DNA from: Novosphingobium sp. 32-60-15 | GTDB taxonomy: Bacteria > Pseudomonadota > Alphaproteobacteria > Sphingomonadales > Sphingomonadaceae | Length of the DNA stretch: 64,000 bases | NCBI RefSeq assembly: GCF_002280675.1 | Contig: NZ_NCEN01000001.1 | Coordinates: 248,001 to 312,000 of the forward strand | Direction of reading: 5' to 3' | In this document: positions 47,773 to 57,783 of the stretch, piece after piece | Numbering within the stretch: the stretch's first letter is position 1 | Layout of the letters: the number at the start of each line of letters is the position of its first letter | Notes under the pieces: generated by a model | The model's input: the letters and a program-made list of their open reading frames with translations, nothing else | Database searches by the model: none | What the model was told of the DNA's origin: nothing | Made by a program: the position numbers and the translations under genes

Positions 47773-48649
47773 CGCGCGGTTGATAGCAGACCCTGAGACG
47801 CTTGGTGACAATCTTGCGCTCGCCATGGAAATGATCGAGGCGCGCGATTGGGAAGTGGCAGGCGCAGGCATGCTCGACACCTGCGAAGATGTGTTGGAAC
47901 TTGAGGTGCTTGAAGGCGATCCTGTGGGGATTCGCAGCATCCTTGATCAATGCTTCCCGACAAGCGATTTGCTGTTGTCGCAAGGTTTGATTGATGTACC
48001 GGGCCTGTTCGTTTCCGACATGGATTCAACCATGATCGGTCAGGAATGCATTGACGAACTGGCTGATTTTGCCGGTCTGAAAGGCCGCATCGCCGCGATC
48101 ACCGAACGCGCGATGCAAGGCGAACTCGATTTCGAATCGGCGCTGCGTGAGCGGGTGGGCTTGTTGAAAGACTTGCCCGAGGTTGCAATCCGCCAGTGCC
48201 TGGATGAACGGATCCAGCCGATGTCTGGCGCACGGACGCTGGTTTCCACCTTGAAGGCGCGCGGATGTCATACAGTGTTGGTGACGGGCGGTTTCCATTC
48301 CTTTGCTGATCCCGTGGCCGAATTGCTTGGCTTTGAACGTGTGGTTGGGAACCGTCTGGGATTGCATGATGGTGTGCTCACTGGCGGCCTGGTGGGTGGA
48401 ATCGTTGACAGTGCGGTGAAGAAGCAAGTGCTGCTTGAAGAGTCGGCTCGGCTGGGGGAGGGCGTGTTGAGCCTCGCCACCGGCGATGGCGCAAATGACA
48501 TTCCAATGATTGAGGCCGCCCATTTCGGCATTGCTTACCGCGCCAAACCAAAGGCCCGCGCTGCGGCGGACGGCTGGATTGATCGTGGTGATCTGACTTC
48601 GATCCTTTCCCTTCTGGGCATAGGCCGCGAAGACTGGGTGTTGGATTGA
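47765..48649 (+). CDS. serB: Phosphoserine phosphatase
   Basis: Last step of serine synthesis. 294 residues from GTG 47765 with AAAGGA 8 bases upstream. The N-terminal ACT-like region is followed by the HAD core: D85/D87 in VSDMDSTMIGQECIDELAD, LVTGGFHSFA and GDGANDIPMIEAAHFGIAYRAKP. Head-to-head with miaA. Confidence 0.95.
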   Translation: MIIARLIADPETLGDNLALAMEMIEARDWEVAGAGMLDTCEDVLELEVLEGDPVGIRSILDQCFPTSDLLLSQGLIDVPGLFVSDMDSTMIGQECIDELADFAGLKGRIAAITERAMQGELDFESALRERVGLLKDLPEVAIRQCLDERIQPMSGARTLVSTLKARGCHTVLVTGGFHSFADPVAELLGFERVVGNRLGLHDGVLTGGLVGGIVDSAVKKQVLLEESARLGEGVLSLATGDGANDIPMIEAAHFGIAYRAKPKARAAADGWIDRGDLTSILSLLGIGREDWVLD

Positions 48650-48675
48650 CGGAGTATTTACACTCCTGTTAGTAT
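48646..48675 (+). promoter_or_regulatory. Candidate promoter for the coq4-like gene
   Basis: TTGACG (48646-48651, overlapping the serB stop) and TAGTAT (48670-48675), 18-base spacing, 31 bases before the GTG at 48707. Confidence 0.45.
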
Positions 48676-48706
48676 GATCATGTCGAGGTGAACGGGAGAA
48701 TACGCC

Positions 48707-49519
48707 GTGAATGCTATGACCGGCGCGCTGCAAGCCGACTTGCCGATATATGATGAACGCCGTCCTGAACTTCGGCTGCGTCCCGCCAATGCGTGGCGGC
48801 ATTTCCAGAACCTGATGAAAGATAAGGAAAACACCGAAGAGGTGTTCCATATCTTTGAATCGCTGCCCTGGCGCAATTTGCGACCATCGGCAGAGCGCTT
48901 CCTCCGTTCCGCGTGGGGGCAGGCGTTGCGCGCAAAAGAGCCAAACCTGCCAACGCTTCTCGATGATCACGCAGCGCTGCGCCGGACGCCTGCCGGATCA
49001 CTTGCGCATGCTTACTGCGATTTCATGGAGCGCGAAGGGCTGACTGCGCAAGGTTTGGTCGACGAATTTGACAAGTTTGCGCAGCACCACGAAAAGTTTG
49101 AAGACCAGTTTCGCTGGTATCTGAACCGTATGCGCGACGTGCATGATATGCTGCACGTGTTGACCGGTTATGGCCGTGATGCGCTTGGAGAAGCATGCGT
49201 TTTGGCATTCACGTATAGCCAGCAGCCTTCGCCGGCGCATTTGTTCATTGGTTATATGGCGGGCCTGAACATCCGCAAGCAGGTGCGCAGCAATGCACCA
49301 GTGATCAAAGCGGTTAGCGAAGGGAAGCGCTTGGGCAAGGCGTGTCCACGCTTGTGCGAGCAATCAATCACAGACTTGCTGCCGCTTCCTCTTGAGGACG
49401 TGCGGCGCAAGTTGAACATTACGCCGGCGGTCCACTATCAACAGGCCCATGCCAGATGGGCACAGATCGGCGTTGATCCGTATGATTTACTGGGAAAAAA
49501 CCTGAAGAAAGCAGCCTAG
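48707..49519 (+). CDS. Coq4-family ubiquinone biosynthesis protein
   Basis: 270 residues. The metal-binding motif H-D-x2-H-x11-E is intact (His146, Asp147, His150, Glu162 in VHDMLHVLTGYGRDALGE). Coq4 proteins take part in ubiquinone head-group assembly (C1 decarboxylation/hydroxylation). Alphaproteobacteria such as sphingomonads encode homologues. Starts with GTG after GGGAG. Convergent with purL. Confidence 0.88.
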   Translation: MNAMTGALQADLPIYDERRPELRLRPANAWRHFQNLMKDKENTEEVFHIFESLPWRNLRPSAERFLRSAWGQALRAKEPNLPTLLDDHAALRRTPAGSLAHAYCDFMEREGLTAQGLVDEFDKFAQHHEKFEDQFRWYLNRMRDVHDMLHVLTGYGRDALGEACVLAFTYSQQPSPAHLFIGYMAGLNIRKQVRSNAPVIKAVSEGKRLGKACPRLCEQSITDLLPLPLEDVRRKLNITPAVHYQQAHARWAQIGVDPYDLLGKNLKKAA

Positions 49520-49522
49520 CGC

Positions 49523-51721
49523 TTAGATCCTCCCCGAAGCAAGTTCGGGGAGGGCCTGAACTGAACCTTCCATCCAGTCGCGGAAGAAGGCTTCGTTGGC
49601 TTCGCGCAAGGTGGCGAGTTCCACGCCTGCGATTTGCGTTCCGCCAACGGTGCCAATCCGGATCGCATCTTCAAGCACTTCGTTGGGTGCAGATGTGACG
49701 ATGTAGCGCGACTGGTCTTCACCGAAGGCTTTGGCAGTGTCCAGTTCGATGGTCAGCGTGCAACCCTTGTTGCTCGCCAGCGCCATTTCCGTCAACGCCA
49801 CGAGCAGACCGCCATCGGAGATGTCATGCACGGCGGTCAATTTGCCCGAAGCAATCCAATCACGGATCAATTCGCCGTTTTTGCGTTCAACTACTAGATC
49901 AACCTTGGGGGCGTCCCCTGCTTCACGGCCTGCAATTTCGCGCAAATAAAGTGATTGGCCAAGGTGCGTGCCTTCGCCGCCGACCAGCCAAATGGCATCG
50001 CCGTTGTTCTTGAAGGCGATTGTGGTCATGATTTCGTGATCAAGCATCAAGCCGACGCCGCCAATGGCAGGCGTTGGAAGAATGGCCGATCCGCCACCGG
50101 TAGCCTTCGACTCGTTGTAGAGCGAGACGTTGCCCGACACGATCGGGTAATCGAGCGCGCGACATGCATCGCCCATGCCTTCAAGCGCTTGGACGATTTG
50201 AGCCATGATTTCGGGGCGCTGGGGGTTGGCAAAGTTCAGGCAATTGGTGATTGCCAGTGGACGCGCGCCAACCGCACAGATGTTGCGATAGGTTTCGGCC
50301 ACAGCCTGTTTGCCGCCTTCGTAGGGATCGGCGTAGCAATAGCGGGGGCTGCAATCGGTGCTCATGGCGAGCGCTTTTTGAGTGCCGTGAATGCGCACAA
50401 CTGCCGCATCGCCACCTGATTTTTGCAGCGTATCTGCGCCAACCTGACTGTCGTATTGTTCGAAAATCCAGCGGCGGTTGGCAAGATCGGGGCAGCCGAT
50501 CAGCTTGACGAGGTCTGCGCCTAGATCGGCGCTTTCCGCCACGCTGCCGAGCGGCGCGACATTGGCCCATGCCTTGTAATCAACAAGGCTGAGGGCCGGA
50601 CGATCATAGAGCGGGGCGTCTTCAGCGAGCGGTCCGAGTGGTATGTCGCACACGGTTTCGCCTTTGAAAGTCAGCACCATGTGGCCGGTGTCCGTCACTT
50701 CGCCGATCACGGCAAAGTCCAGTTCCCACTTCTTGAAGATCGCCTCGGCCATCGGCTCTTTGCCGGGCTTGAGCACCATGAGCATGCGCTCCTGGCTTTC
50801 CGAGAGCATCATTTCGTAAGGCGTCATGCCCTCTTCGCGGCAGGGTACCATATCCATGTTGAGGATGATGCCAGCCTTGCCGTTTGTCGCCATTTCAACA
50901 GACGATGAGGTAAGGCCGGCTGCGCCCATGTCCTGAATGGCCACGATCGCATCGGTTGCCATCAGTTCAAGGCAGGCTTCGATCAGCAGCTTTTCGGTAA
51001 ACGGATCGCCCACTTGCACGGTTGGGCGCTTCGCTTCGGAATCTTCACCAAAATCTGCGCTGGCCATGGTGGCGCCGTGGATGCCATCGCGTCCGGTCTT
51101 TGAACCAACGTAGACGATGGGGTTCCCAAGGCCGGTCGCGGCGGAATAGAAGATCTTGTCCTGATCGGCGACGCCCACGGTCATTGCGTTGACAAGGATA
51201 TTTCCGTCATATGCGGGGTGGAAATTGGTTTCACCACCGACAGTCGGGACGCCCACGCAATTGCCATAGCCACCAATGCCCGCAACCACGCCTTGGACAA
51301 GGTGCTTCATCTTGGGGTGGTCGGGACGGCCGAATCGCAGGGCGTTCATGTTCGCTACAGGCCGCGCGCCCATGGTGAACACATCGCGCAAGATGCCGCC
51401 AACACCCGTTGCAGCACCCTGATAGGGTTCAATGTACGACGGGTGGTTGTGGCTTTCCATCTTGAAGATGGCGGCTTGGCCATCGCCAATGTCGATAACG
51501 CCTGCGTTTTCGCCAGGTCCGCAAATCACCCAAGGTGCGCTGGTGGGCAGCTTTTTAAGGTGGATGCGGCTTGATTTATAAGAGCAATGCTCTGACCACA
51601 TGACCGAAAATATGCCGAGTTCGACAAGGTTCGGTTCACGACCAAGCGCGTGCAGGACGCGCTGGAATTCGTCTTCGGACAGGCCATGGGCGGCTACGAC
51701 ATCTGCGGTGATCTCGGACAT
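49523..51721 (-). CDS. purL: Phosphoribosylformylglycinamidine synthase subunit PurL
   Basis: Purine synthesis step 4, small-type PurL of 732 residues that works with separate PurS and PurQ. Motifs: [68 protein letters not shown] and [21 protein letters not shown]. The last codons (LASGRI) lie in a hairpin-forming repeat. purS/purQ are not adjacent. Confidence 0.96.
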   Translation of the reverse strand: MSEITADVVAAHGLSEDEFQRVLHALGREPNLVELGIFSVMWSEHCSYKSSRIHLKKLPTSAPWVICGPGENAGVIDIGDGQAAIFKMESHNHPSYIEPYQGAATGVGGILRDVFTMGARPVANMNALRFGRPDHPKMKHLVQGVVAGIGGYGNCVGVPTVGGETNFHPAYDGNILVNAMTVGVADQDKIFYSAATGLGNPIVYVGSKTGRDGIHGATMASADFGEDSEAKRPTVQVGDPFTEKLLIEACLELMATDAIVAIQDMGAAGLTSSSVEMATNGKAGIILNMDMVPCREEGMTPYEMMLSESQERMLMVLKPGKEPMAEAIFKKWELDFAVIGEVTDTGHMVLTFKGETVCDIPLGPLAEDAPLYDRPALSLVDYKAWANVAPLGSVAESADLGADLVKLIGCPDLANRRWIFEQYDSQVGADTLQKSGGDAAVVRIHGTQKALAMSTDCSPRYCYADPYEGGKQAVAETYRNICAVGARPLAITNCLNFANPQRPEIMAQIVQALEGMGDACRALDYPIVSGNVSLYNESKATGGGSAILPTPAIGGVGLMLDHEIMTTIAFKNNGDAIWLVGGEGTHLGQSLYLREIAGREAGDAPKVDLVVERKNGELIRDWIASGKLTAVHDISDGGLLVALTEMALASNKGCTLTIELDTAKAFGEDQSRYIVTSAPNEVLEDAIRIGTVGGTQIAGVELATLREANEAFFRDWMEGSVQALPELASGRI
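49529..49553. terminator. 10-bp hairpin at the purL/coq4 convergence
   Basis: Stem CCTCCCCGAA/TTCGGGGAGG, loop GCAAG. It overlaps the last codons of purL and follows the coq4 stop by 9 bases. Related in sequence to the CCTCCCCGGAAC repeat at 16054. Probably a two-way terminator. Confidence 0.6.
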
Positions 51722-51757
51722 GGCCCGCGCCTTAGCGAGGGCTGCGCAAAGTGGCTA

Positions 51758-51791
51758 GTCTTAACCTGCAAAGGCCGTCTTAACCTGCAAA
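51758..51791. repeat. 15-bp direct repeat at the DUF2177 3' end
   Basis: GTCTTAACCTGCAAA occurs at 51758-51772 and 51777-51791, a 19-bp tandem duplication. The second copy contains the DUF2177 stop and last codons; the first is a remnant between that gene and purL. Confidence 0.8.
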
Positions 51792-52178
51792 CTTGGTTGC
51801 AGCCCATGTTGCTGCAGTCGCGGTAACGGCGGTGGCAAAAGTGCCCCAGATGACGTCAATGATCGTCACATGGATCGGCCAACGCGCCAAGACAGCCTGA
51901 CTGGTAAGGTCATATGTCATGTAACACATGGCCCCCAACACCGCTCCATTCAGCGCCGCGGCGCCAAGCCCTAGAGTCAGGCCGGGGCGCACCGCGAACC
52001 ACATCATGCCCGCCAGATAAAGCACATAGAACACGAGCGCCGGGGCGATGCGGAACGTGGGGGCAAGAAGATCACCCAAAGCGGGGCGATAAAGCTTGGA
52101 TCCGGCCCAGCCGAGCCAGACAGCGTCGAGCGCACCGAACACCACAGCGGCTGCGATATAAGCGATCAAATACTGCAT
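51780..52178 (-). CDS. DUF2177 family membrane protein
   Basis: 132 residues with four TM segments, starting MQYLIAYIAAAVVFGALDAVWLGWAG (GGGAGG ribosome site upstream) and containing AMCYMTYDLTSQAVLARWP and IIDVIWGTFATAVTATAAT, the usual DUF2177 pattern. Function unknown. Divergent from xseB. Confidence 0.88.
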   Translation of the reverse strand: MQYLIAYIAAAVVFGALDAVWLGWAGSKLYRPALGDLLAPTFRIAPALVFYVLYLAGMMWFAVRPGLTLGLGAAALNGAVLGAMCYMTYDLTSQAVLARWPIHVTIIDVIWGTFATAVTATAATWAATKFAG

Positions 52179-52251
52179 GGTGTGGGCAACCTCCCTGACA
52201 ACTTCTTTTCCAAGCTTGACCCGCCCCCCGTGCCCCGTCAATGCTGCCCAC

Positions 52252-52503
52252 ATGGGAATGGCACCGGAAATCGCGAACCTCAGCTTTGAAGAGGCCCTGA
52301 AAGAACTCGAATCTGTCGTCAGGCGGCTCGAAAGTGGCGAGGCACCGCTCGACGAATCGATTGAGCTTTACGCCAAAGGCGATGCGCTCCGTGCGCATTG
52401 CCAGGCGAGGCTCGATTCAGCGCAAGCCCGGATTGAGGCGATTGTCGCAGACCGTGATGGCAAAGCGCAGGGCTTGCGTCCGTTTGATGAAGCAGCAGGT
52501 TAA
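52252..52503 (+). CDS. xseB: Exodeoxyribonuclease VII small subunit
   Basis: 83 residues. Pattern LSFEEALKELESVVRRLESGEAPLDESIELYAKGDALRAHCQARLDSAQARIE is diagnostic of XseB. The ATG at 52252 or 52258 is possible. Precedes the polyprenyl synthase gene, a common pairing. Confidence 0.93.
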   Translation: MGMAPEIANLSFEEALKELESVVRRLESGEAPLDESIELYAKGDALRAHCQARLDSAQARIEAIVADRDGKAQGLRPFDEAAG

Positions 52504-52514
52504 GGGGCTAAGCC

Positions 52515-53414
52515 ATGTCACAGGCAATCGGACTGCTGAAGCCCGCCCTCAAGGCTATTGCCGAGGACATTGACCACAGCTTTGATTTGTTGTTGCCGCT
52601 GCCCGGTGATCCGCGCAACCGGCTGGTCGAAGCGATGCGTTACGCAACGATTGGTGGCGGCAAGCGCATTCGCCCGCTGTTAGTAACGGCAACGGCGGCC
52701 ATGTTCGGCGTTTCGCGTGAAGCCGCGGTACGGGTTGGGACCGCGATTGAGGCGATCCACGTCTATTCACTGATCCACGATGATTTGCCGTGCATGGACG
52801 ATGACGGAACGCGCCACGGCAAGCCAACGGTGCATGTCGCCTTCGACGATGCCGCAGCAGTCTTGGCTGGCGATGCTTTGCACGATTTCGCTTTCGAACT
52901 GTTGTCTGATCCTGCCACCAGCGGCGATCCGTTTGTACGCATCGAATTGATCCGTACGCTCGCCATGGCCAGCGGAATGAATGGCATGTGCGGCGGACAG
53001 ATGATGGATATCGTCGCTGAAACCGAAAGCTTCGATCTGCCCACCGTAACCCGGTTGCAGCAATTGAAGACGGGAGCATTGCTGGCAGCGTCGGTCGAAA
53101 TGGGCGCAATATTGGGACATGTTCCCATAGAAGGCCGCACACATTTGCGCGGTTACGCGCGTGATATTGGCCTGGCATTCCAGATCGCTGATGATCTTTT
53201 AGACCTTGAAGGGGATGAGGCTGCGGCCGGTAAAGCGCTGCGCAAGGACGAAGCGCAAGGCAAACAGACATTTCTGTCCTTGTTGGGGCCTGATCGCGCG
53301 CGCGAACAAGCCCGCCGTCTGGTTGAGCAAGCGGTAGACCTGCTGCAAAGTTATGGTCCGGAAGCGGATTTGTTGCGCGAACTTGCGCGCTTCATCGTGG
53401 AGAGGAACCACTGA
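52515..53414 (+). CDS. ispA: Polyprenyl synthetase, probably farnesyl diphosphate synthase
   Basis: 299 residues. First Asp-rich motif DDLPCMDDD with GGGKRIRPLL before it; second motif QIADDLLDLEGDEA. The MCGGQMMDI region and length fit short-chain (C15) synthases. Product length is not certain from sequence. TGATG overlap with coaD. Confidence 0.92.
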   Translation: MSQAIGLLKPALKAIAEDIDHSFDLLLPLPGDPRNRLVEAMRYATIGGGKRIRPLLVTATAAMFGVSREAAVRVGTAIEAIHVYSLIHDDLPCMDDDGTRHGKPTVHVAFDDAAAVLAGDALHDFAFELLSDPATSGDPFVRIELIRTLAMASGMNGMCGGQMMDIVAETESFDLPTVTRLQQLKTGALLAASVEMGAILGHVPIEGRTHLRGYARDIGLAFQIADDLLDLEGDEAAAGKALRKDEAQGKQTFLSLLGPDRAREQARRLVEQAVDLLQSYGPEADLLRELARFIVERNH

Positions 53415-53926
53415 TGGCTGAACGTATCGGCGTTTATCCGGGCACGTTCGACCCGATCACGCTTGGGCATCTCGATATCATCCGGCGCGGCGCGAAGCTT
53501 GTGGACAGGCTGATTATTGGGGTGACGACCAATCCATCAAAGAACCCGATGTTCACTCCAGAGGAACGCATGGCATCGGTGCGCCGCGAAGCCTCCGAAC
53601 AAGGCATCGACAATGTCGAAGTGGTGGGTTTCAACGCGTTGCTGATGAAATTTGCCCGCAAGCAGGGCGCAAGTGTGATTGTGCGCGGACTGCGCGCCGT
53701 GGCTGATTTTGAATACGAATATCAGATGGCCGGCATGAACCAGCAGATTGATGCCGAAATCGAAACGGTGTTTCTGATGGCCGATGTCGGGCTTCAGCCA
53801 ATAGCCTCAAAACTGGTCAAGGAAATTGCGCTTTTTGGCGGCGATATATCGGGCTTTGTCACGCCAACCATTCGTGACGAAGTTGTGGCGCGTGTTGATA
53901 AGCTGGGCCGCTTGGGCGACTATTGA
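53414..53926 (+). CDS. coaD: Phosphopantetheine adenylyltransferase
   Basis: CoA synthesis step 4. 170 residues. Nucleotidyltransferase motif YPGTFDPITLGHLDII, RGLRAVADFEYEYQMA and SSKLVKEIA-like segment (ASKLVKEIALFGGDIS) are present. Together with coaX this window holds two CoA-pathway genes. Confidence 0.96.
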   Translation: MAERIGVYPGTFDPITLGHLDIIRRGAKLVDRLIIGVTTNPSKNPMFTPEERMASVRREASEQGIDNVEVVGFNALLMKFARKQGASVIVRGLRAVADFEYEYQMAGMNQQIDAEIETVFLMADVGLQPIASKLVKEIALFGGDISGFVTPTIRDEVVARVDKLGRLGDY

Positions 53927-54017
53927 AGCGGCCACGGCGCGCAAACACAATCGTTCATTGCAGCGAAAGCGCGACGCGCCTATCCGCGCTGTAGATTTTC
54001 CGGAGTTCACCCGTCTC

Positions 54018-54692
54018 ATGGTTTTGCGCTTTTTTACCAGTCTTGCGCTTGGCGCCGCCCTAATTGCTTCGCCAGCCCGGGCGCAGGACAAGGATGCGGC
54101 AGCCGCCACACCTAAGCCGCTCAATTATGCAATCAACGCAGATGAAAGCATCGATCGCGAAAACATCTTGCTGCTCGATTTGTCGAATGGCGGTCGCGTG
54201 TCGATCCGTTTGATGCCGGAATGGGCGCCCAATCATGTTGAGCGGATCAAGAAGCTGGCGCGCGAAGGCTTTTACAACGGGGTGATTTTTCACCGCGTGA
54301 TTGATGGCTTTATGGCGCAGACGGGCGATCCCACGGGTACCGGGCAGGGCGGCTCGCCGCTTCCTGATTTGACGGCTGAATTCAACAAAGTGCCGCATGT
54401 GCGCGGCACCGTTTCAATGGCCCGCACGAACGAGCCGAACACGGCCAATAGCCAGTTCTTTATCGTGTTTTATCCGCGCTTTGCGCTGGACAACAAATAC
54501 ACCAATTTCGGTCGGGTGATTTCGGGCATGGACAATGTCGACGCGATCGTGCGCGGCGAACCGCCTTCGAATCCTACCAAAGTTGTGCAGGCCTCTATCG
54601 CGTCTGACAACAAACCCGCACCTGCCATTGTTGCGCCAAGCACAAAGCCAGCTTTCACTGCGGATATGTTGAGCAATTCGCAGTCGAATTGA
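54018..54692 (+). CDS. Exported cyclophilin-type peptidyl-prolyl isomerase
   Basis: 224 residues from ATG 54018 (upstream CGGAG). Signal peptide (FTSLALGAALIASPARAQ) then a cyclophilin domain: FHRVIDGFMAQTGDPTGTGQGG, GTVSMARTNEPNTANSQFFIV and NFGRVISGMDNVDAI. The C-terminal 35 residues are Pro/Ala-rich. Acts on periplasmic protein folding. It lies between coaD and queA. Confidence 0.92.
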   Translation: MVLRFFTSLALGAALIASPARAQDKDAAAATPKPLNYAINADESIDRENILLLDLSNGGRVSIRLMPEWAPNHVERIKKLAREGFYNGVIFHRVIDGFMAQTGDPTGTGQGGSPLPDLTAEFNKVPHVRGTVSMARTNEPNTANSQFFIVFYPRFALDNKYTNFGRVISGMDNVDAIVRGEPPSNPTKVVQASIASDNKPAPAIVAPSTKPAFTADMLSNSQSN

Positions 54693-54718
54693 TCTGCAAA
54701 TACGGCTAGGGCGCAGCG

Positions 54719-55747
54719 ATGCGCGTTGACCTGTTTGATTTTGAATTGCCGACTGAAAATATTGCCCTGCGGCCCGCCCGTCCGCGTGATTCAGCGCGGT
54801 TGCTGGGTGTGTCGGCAGAGGGGCCTTTTCGTGATCGGATTGTTCGCGATTTGCCATCGCTGCTGAACCCCGGTGATGTTCTGGTCTTCAATGATACGCG
54901 GGTGATCCCGGCGCAGCTTGAAGGCCAGCGCGGCGATGCGCGGATTGGCGCCACACTGCATAAGCGAATCGATTTGCGGCGGTGGCAGGCCTTTGTACGC
55001 AACGCCAAGCGGTTGCGACCGGATGATGTGATCCAATTTGGCGCAGGCGTATCCGGCATAGCCGAAACGCGTCACGATGATGGCAGCTGGACGCTGTTCT
55101 TTCCCGGCGAAGAACCTGTCGAAGTGCTGCTTGAGCGCGCAGGGCGAATGCCGTTGCCGCCCTATATCGCGGGCAAGCGCCCAACCGATGAACAGGACCG
55201 TACAGACTATCAAACGATGTTCGCAACAAAAGACGGTGCGGTTGCGGCCCCCACAGCTGCATTGCACTTTACGCCAGATCTTCTCGAAGGACTGACTGCG
55301 AGCGGCGTGCAGACCGAGATGCTTACCCTGCATGTGGGGGCGGGCACATTTCTGCCAGTGAAGGCCGAAGACACCGATGACCATGCCATGCATGCTGAAT
55401 GGGGTACGATTGACGCAGGCACTGCGGACCGGCTGAATGCTGCACGCGCTGGTGGAAACCGGGTGATTGCGGTTGGCACGACATCACTCCGCCTGCTGGA
55501 AAGCGCGACTGGCGACGACCGCGTGATCCGTCCGTTCGAGGGTGATACGTCGATCTTCATAACGCCCGGCTACAAATTCCGCGCGATTGATGGCTTGATG
55601 ACCAACTTTCATCTACCCAAATCCACCCTGTTCATGCTGGTCAGCGCACTGATGGGGCGTGACCGCATGCAGGCGGCCTATGCTCATGCCATTGCGCAGG
55701 GTTACCGGTTTTACTCCTACGGCGATTCCAGCCTTCTCCTGCCATAA
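54719..55747 (+). CDS. queA: S-adenosylmethionine:tRNA ribosyltransferase-isomerase
   Basis: Forms epoxyqueuosine in tRNA. 342 residues, normal length. Motifs: [38 protein letters not shown], the [17 protein letters not shown] block and [19 protein letters not shown]. The other queuosine gene in the window, tgt, lies 2 kb downstream past the P450 and TSUP genes. Confidence 0.96.
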   Translation: MRVDLFDFELPTENIALRPARPRDSARLLGVSAEGPFRDRIVRDLPSLLNPGDVLVFNDTRVIPAQLEGQRGDARIGATLHKRIDLRRWQAFVRNAKRLRPDDVIQFGAGVSGIAETRHDDGSWTLFFPGEEPVEVLLERAGRMPLPPYIAGKRPTDEQDRTDYQTMFATKDGAVAAPTAALHFTPDLLEGLTASGVQTEMLTLHVGAGTFLPVKAEDTDDHAMHAEWGTIDAGTADRLNAARAGGNRVIAVGTTSLRLLESATGDDRVIRPFEGDTSIFITPGYKFRAIDGLMTNFHLPKSTLFMLVSALMGRDRMQAAYAHAIAQGYRFYSYGDSSLLLP

Positions 55748-55812
55748 AGCGCAGTTTCGCGCTGCCTCTTCACGTCTAGCTTGTCCGCAAAAGACAAAGA
55801 GAGGGTAAGCGC

Positions 55813-56961
55813 ATGATTCCAGCGCACGTACCGGCAGACCGGATCGTCAATTTTGATATTTTCAACCCGCCCGGGGTCGAAGACGATTACTTCGCAAGCT
55901 GGAAAACACTGCTCGATGGACCGGGTCTGGTCTGGACCACGGCGAATGGCGGGCACTGGATTGGTGCGCGTGGCGACGTTGTCCGCAGCCTTTGGAACGA
56001 TTCCGAACGACTGTCGAACGAATGCCTCGCAGTAACGCCGGGCCTTGGAGACGTGATGCAATTCATCCCGCTTCAGCAGGATGGTGCAGAACACAAAGCC
56101 TTTCGCATGGCGGTGATGAAGGGCCTTGCCTCCCGCTATGTTGTTGCGCTGGAACCGCGCGTTGTCGAAATTGCCCGCGAACTGATTGCCGAATTGCGGC
56201 GGCGAGGATCATGCGATTTCGTTGCCGAATTTGCAGAAATCCTCCCTTTGAATATCTTTCTGTCGTTGATCGATGTACCGTTGGAAGATCGCCCTAGGTT
56301 GCGCGAGCTTGGCGTGCAATTGACGCGGCCTGATGGTTCAATTCAAAAACGCATGGTCGAACCGGGCGACGATCTGTTCAGCCACATTCTGTCCGAACCG
56401 GTGATGGGCCGCAGCTGGACCGAGGACGAGGCGCGACGGATGTGCCGTAATTTGCTGTTTGGCGGATTGGATACGGTTGCCGCAATGTTCGGTATGGTTG
56501 CGCTGCATCTGGCGCGTCATCCTGAAGATCAGAAACTATTGCGCGAACAGCCCGATTTGATCCCCGCCGCTGCGGATGAATTGATGCGACGCTATCCCAC
56601 AGTCGCCGTCAGCCGCAACGCCGTGGCAGATGTGGAAATGGATGGCGTGACGATCCGCCAGGGCGATCTGGTCTATTTGCCCAGCGTCCTTCACAACCTT
56701 GACCCTGCCAGCTTTGATGCACCCGACGAGGTCCGCTTTGACCGCGATCTTACCCCGGTCCGCCATACGACGATGGGAGTTGGCGCGCATCGTTGTGTCG
56801 GTGCCGGTCTGGCACGGATGGAGGTGATCGTCTTCCTGCGGGAATGGCTTTCGCAAATGCCGGAATTTGCGCTTGATCCGTCACAGCCGGTCAAGATGAA
56901 GGGCGGCAATGTGGGGGCTTGTACCGCGCTACCGCTAAGGTGGGAACCAAGCCTAAGCTGA
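55813..56961 (+). CDS. Cytochrome P450 with Met in the heme-loop Phe position
   Basis: 382 residues, soluble bacterial class I P450, similar in pattern to the CYP101/CYP111 group of sphingomonads. I-helix LLFGGLDTVAAM, K-helix ExxR (DELMRR), and the heme loop TTMGVGAHRCVGAGLARME with the Cys ligand. In the FxxGxHxCxG consensus the Phe is Met here. Ferredoxin and reductase partners are not in the window. Substrate unknown. The 3' end overlaps the convergent TSUP gene by 9 bases. Confidence 0.92.
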   Translation: MIPAHVPADRIVNFDIFNPPGVEDDYFASWKTLLDGPGLVWTTANGGHWIGARGDVVRSLWNDSERLSNECLAVTPGLGDVMQFIPLQQDGAEHKAFRMAVMKGLASRYVVALEPRVVEIARELIAELRRRGSCDFVAEFAEILPLNIFLSLIDVPLEDRPRLRELGVQLTRPDGSIQKRMVEPGDDLFSHILSEPVMGRSWTEDEARRMCRNLLFGGLDTVAAMFGMVALHLARHPEDQKLLREQPDLIPAAADELMRRYPTVAVSRNAVADVEMDGVTIRQGDLVYLPSVLHNLDPASFDAPDEVRFDRDLTPVRHTTMGVGAHRCVGAGLARMEVIVFLREWLSQMPEFALDPSQPVKMKGGNVGACTALPLRWEPSLS

Positions 56962-57723
56962 GAACCAGCCCCAGATCAGTCGCCCGGTCAGGCCCAAGCT
57001 GACGATTACCAGCAATGGCCGGATCATCTTTGCGCCAAATTTTGTGGCAAAGTGTGAGCCGATCCAGGCACCGGTCATGGCTCCTGCTCCCATGCATAAC
57101 CCAAGCAGCCAAAGGGCTTGGCCGCCGAGAGTGAACACGATGACGCTGGCGATGTTGCTTGTGACATTCAGGAACTTTGTCAGGCCCGTCGCGCGGGTCA
57201 GGCCGAAGCCGCGAAAGCCGACCAAGGTTGTGGCAAAGAACTGGCCAGCGCCCGGTCCAAAGAAGCCGTCATAAAAGCCAATGCCCGCAGCGACCGGCCT
57301 AAAGCCGTTTTCGCTAAGCAGGGGTTTGCGATCCTCGTCAGTCATGCTGGGTGAAAGCACGGTGTAGAGCGCGACGCTGATCAGCAGGATCGGCACCACC
57401 AGCTTGAGCACATCGGCGCTGAGCCGCTGGATAGCGAGCGTACCCATGAGTGCGCCAACAAACACCACAGCGGCCAGTGGCGCGCTTTGACGGAAGCTGA
57501 ACAGGCCCGCCTTGTGATAACGCCATGTTGCCACGGTCGTGCCGCACATTGATTGGACTTTGTTTGTGCCCAGCACAACGTGCGGCGGAAGGTTGGTGGA
57601 CAGCAGGATGGGCATCATGATGAGGCCGCCACCACCTGCAACCGCATCAACGAATCCGGACAGCACGGCAACGCACGTGAGTGCAGGGTAAAGCCACAGT
57701 TCGATCTGCGAAGGGTCAAGCAT
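56953..57723 (-). CDS. TSUP (TauE/SafE, YfcA-like) family permease
   Basis: 256 residues from ATG 57723; about eight TM helices in two homologous halves. [21 protein letters not shown] and [20 protein letters not shown] are the repeated glycine-rich family signatures. Such permeases move small organic sulfonates, sulfite or similar anions. The substrate here is unknown. Divergent from tgt. Confidence 0.9.
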   Translation of the reverse strand: MLDPSQIELWLYPALTCVAVLSGFVDAVAGGGGLIMMPILLSTNLPPHVVLGTNKVQSMCGTTVATWRYHKAGLFSFRQSAPLAAVVFVGALMGTLAIQRLSADVLKLVVPILLISVALYTVLSPSMTDEDRKPLLSENGFRPVAAGIGFYDGFFGPGAGQFFATTLVGFRGFGLTRATGLTKFLNVTSNIASVIVFTLGGQALWLLGLCMGAGAMTGAWIGSHFATKFGAKMIRPLLVIVSLGLTGRLIWGWFSA

Positions 57724-57783
57724 TTGCGCGCCTTGGCGAATAGGCTTAAGGGCCGCAAACTCTTTTTGCCGAGCATGCAGCCC

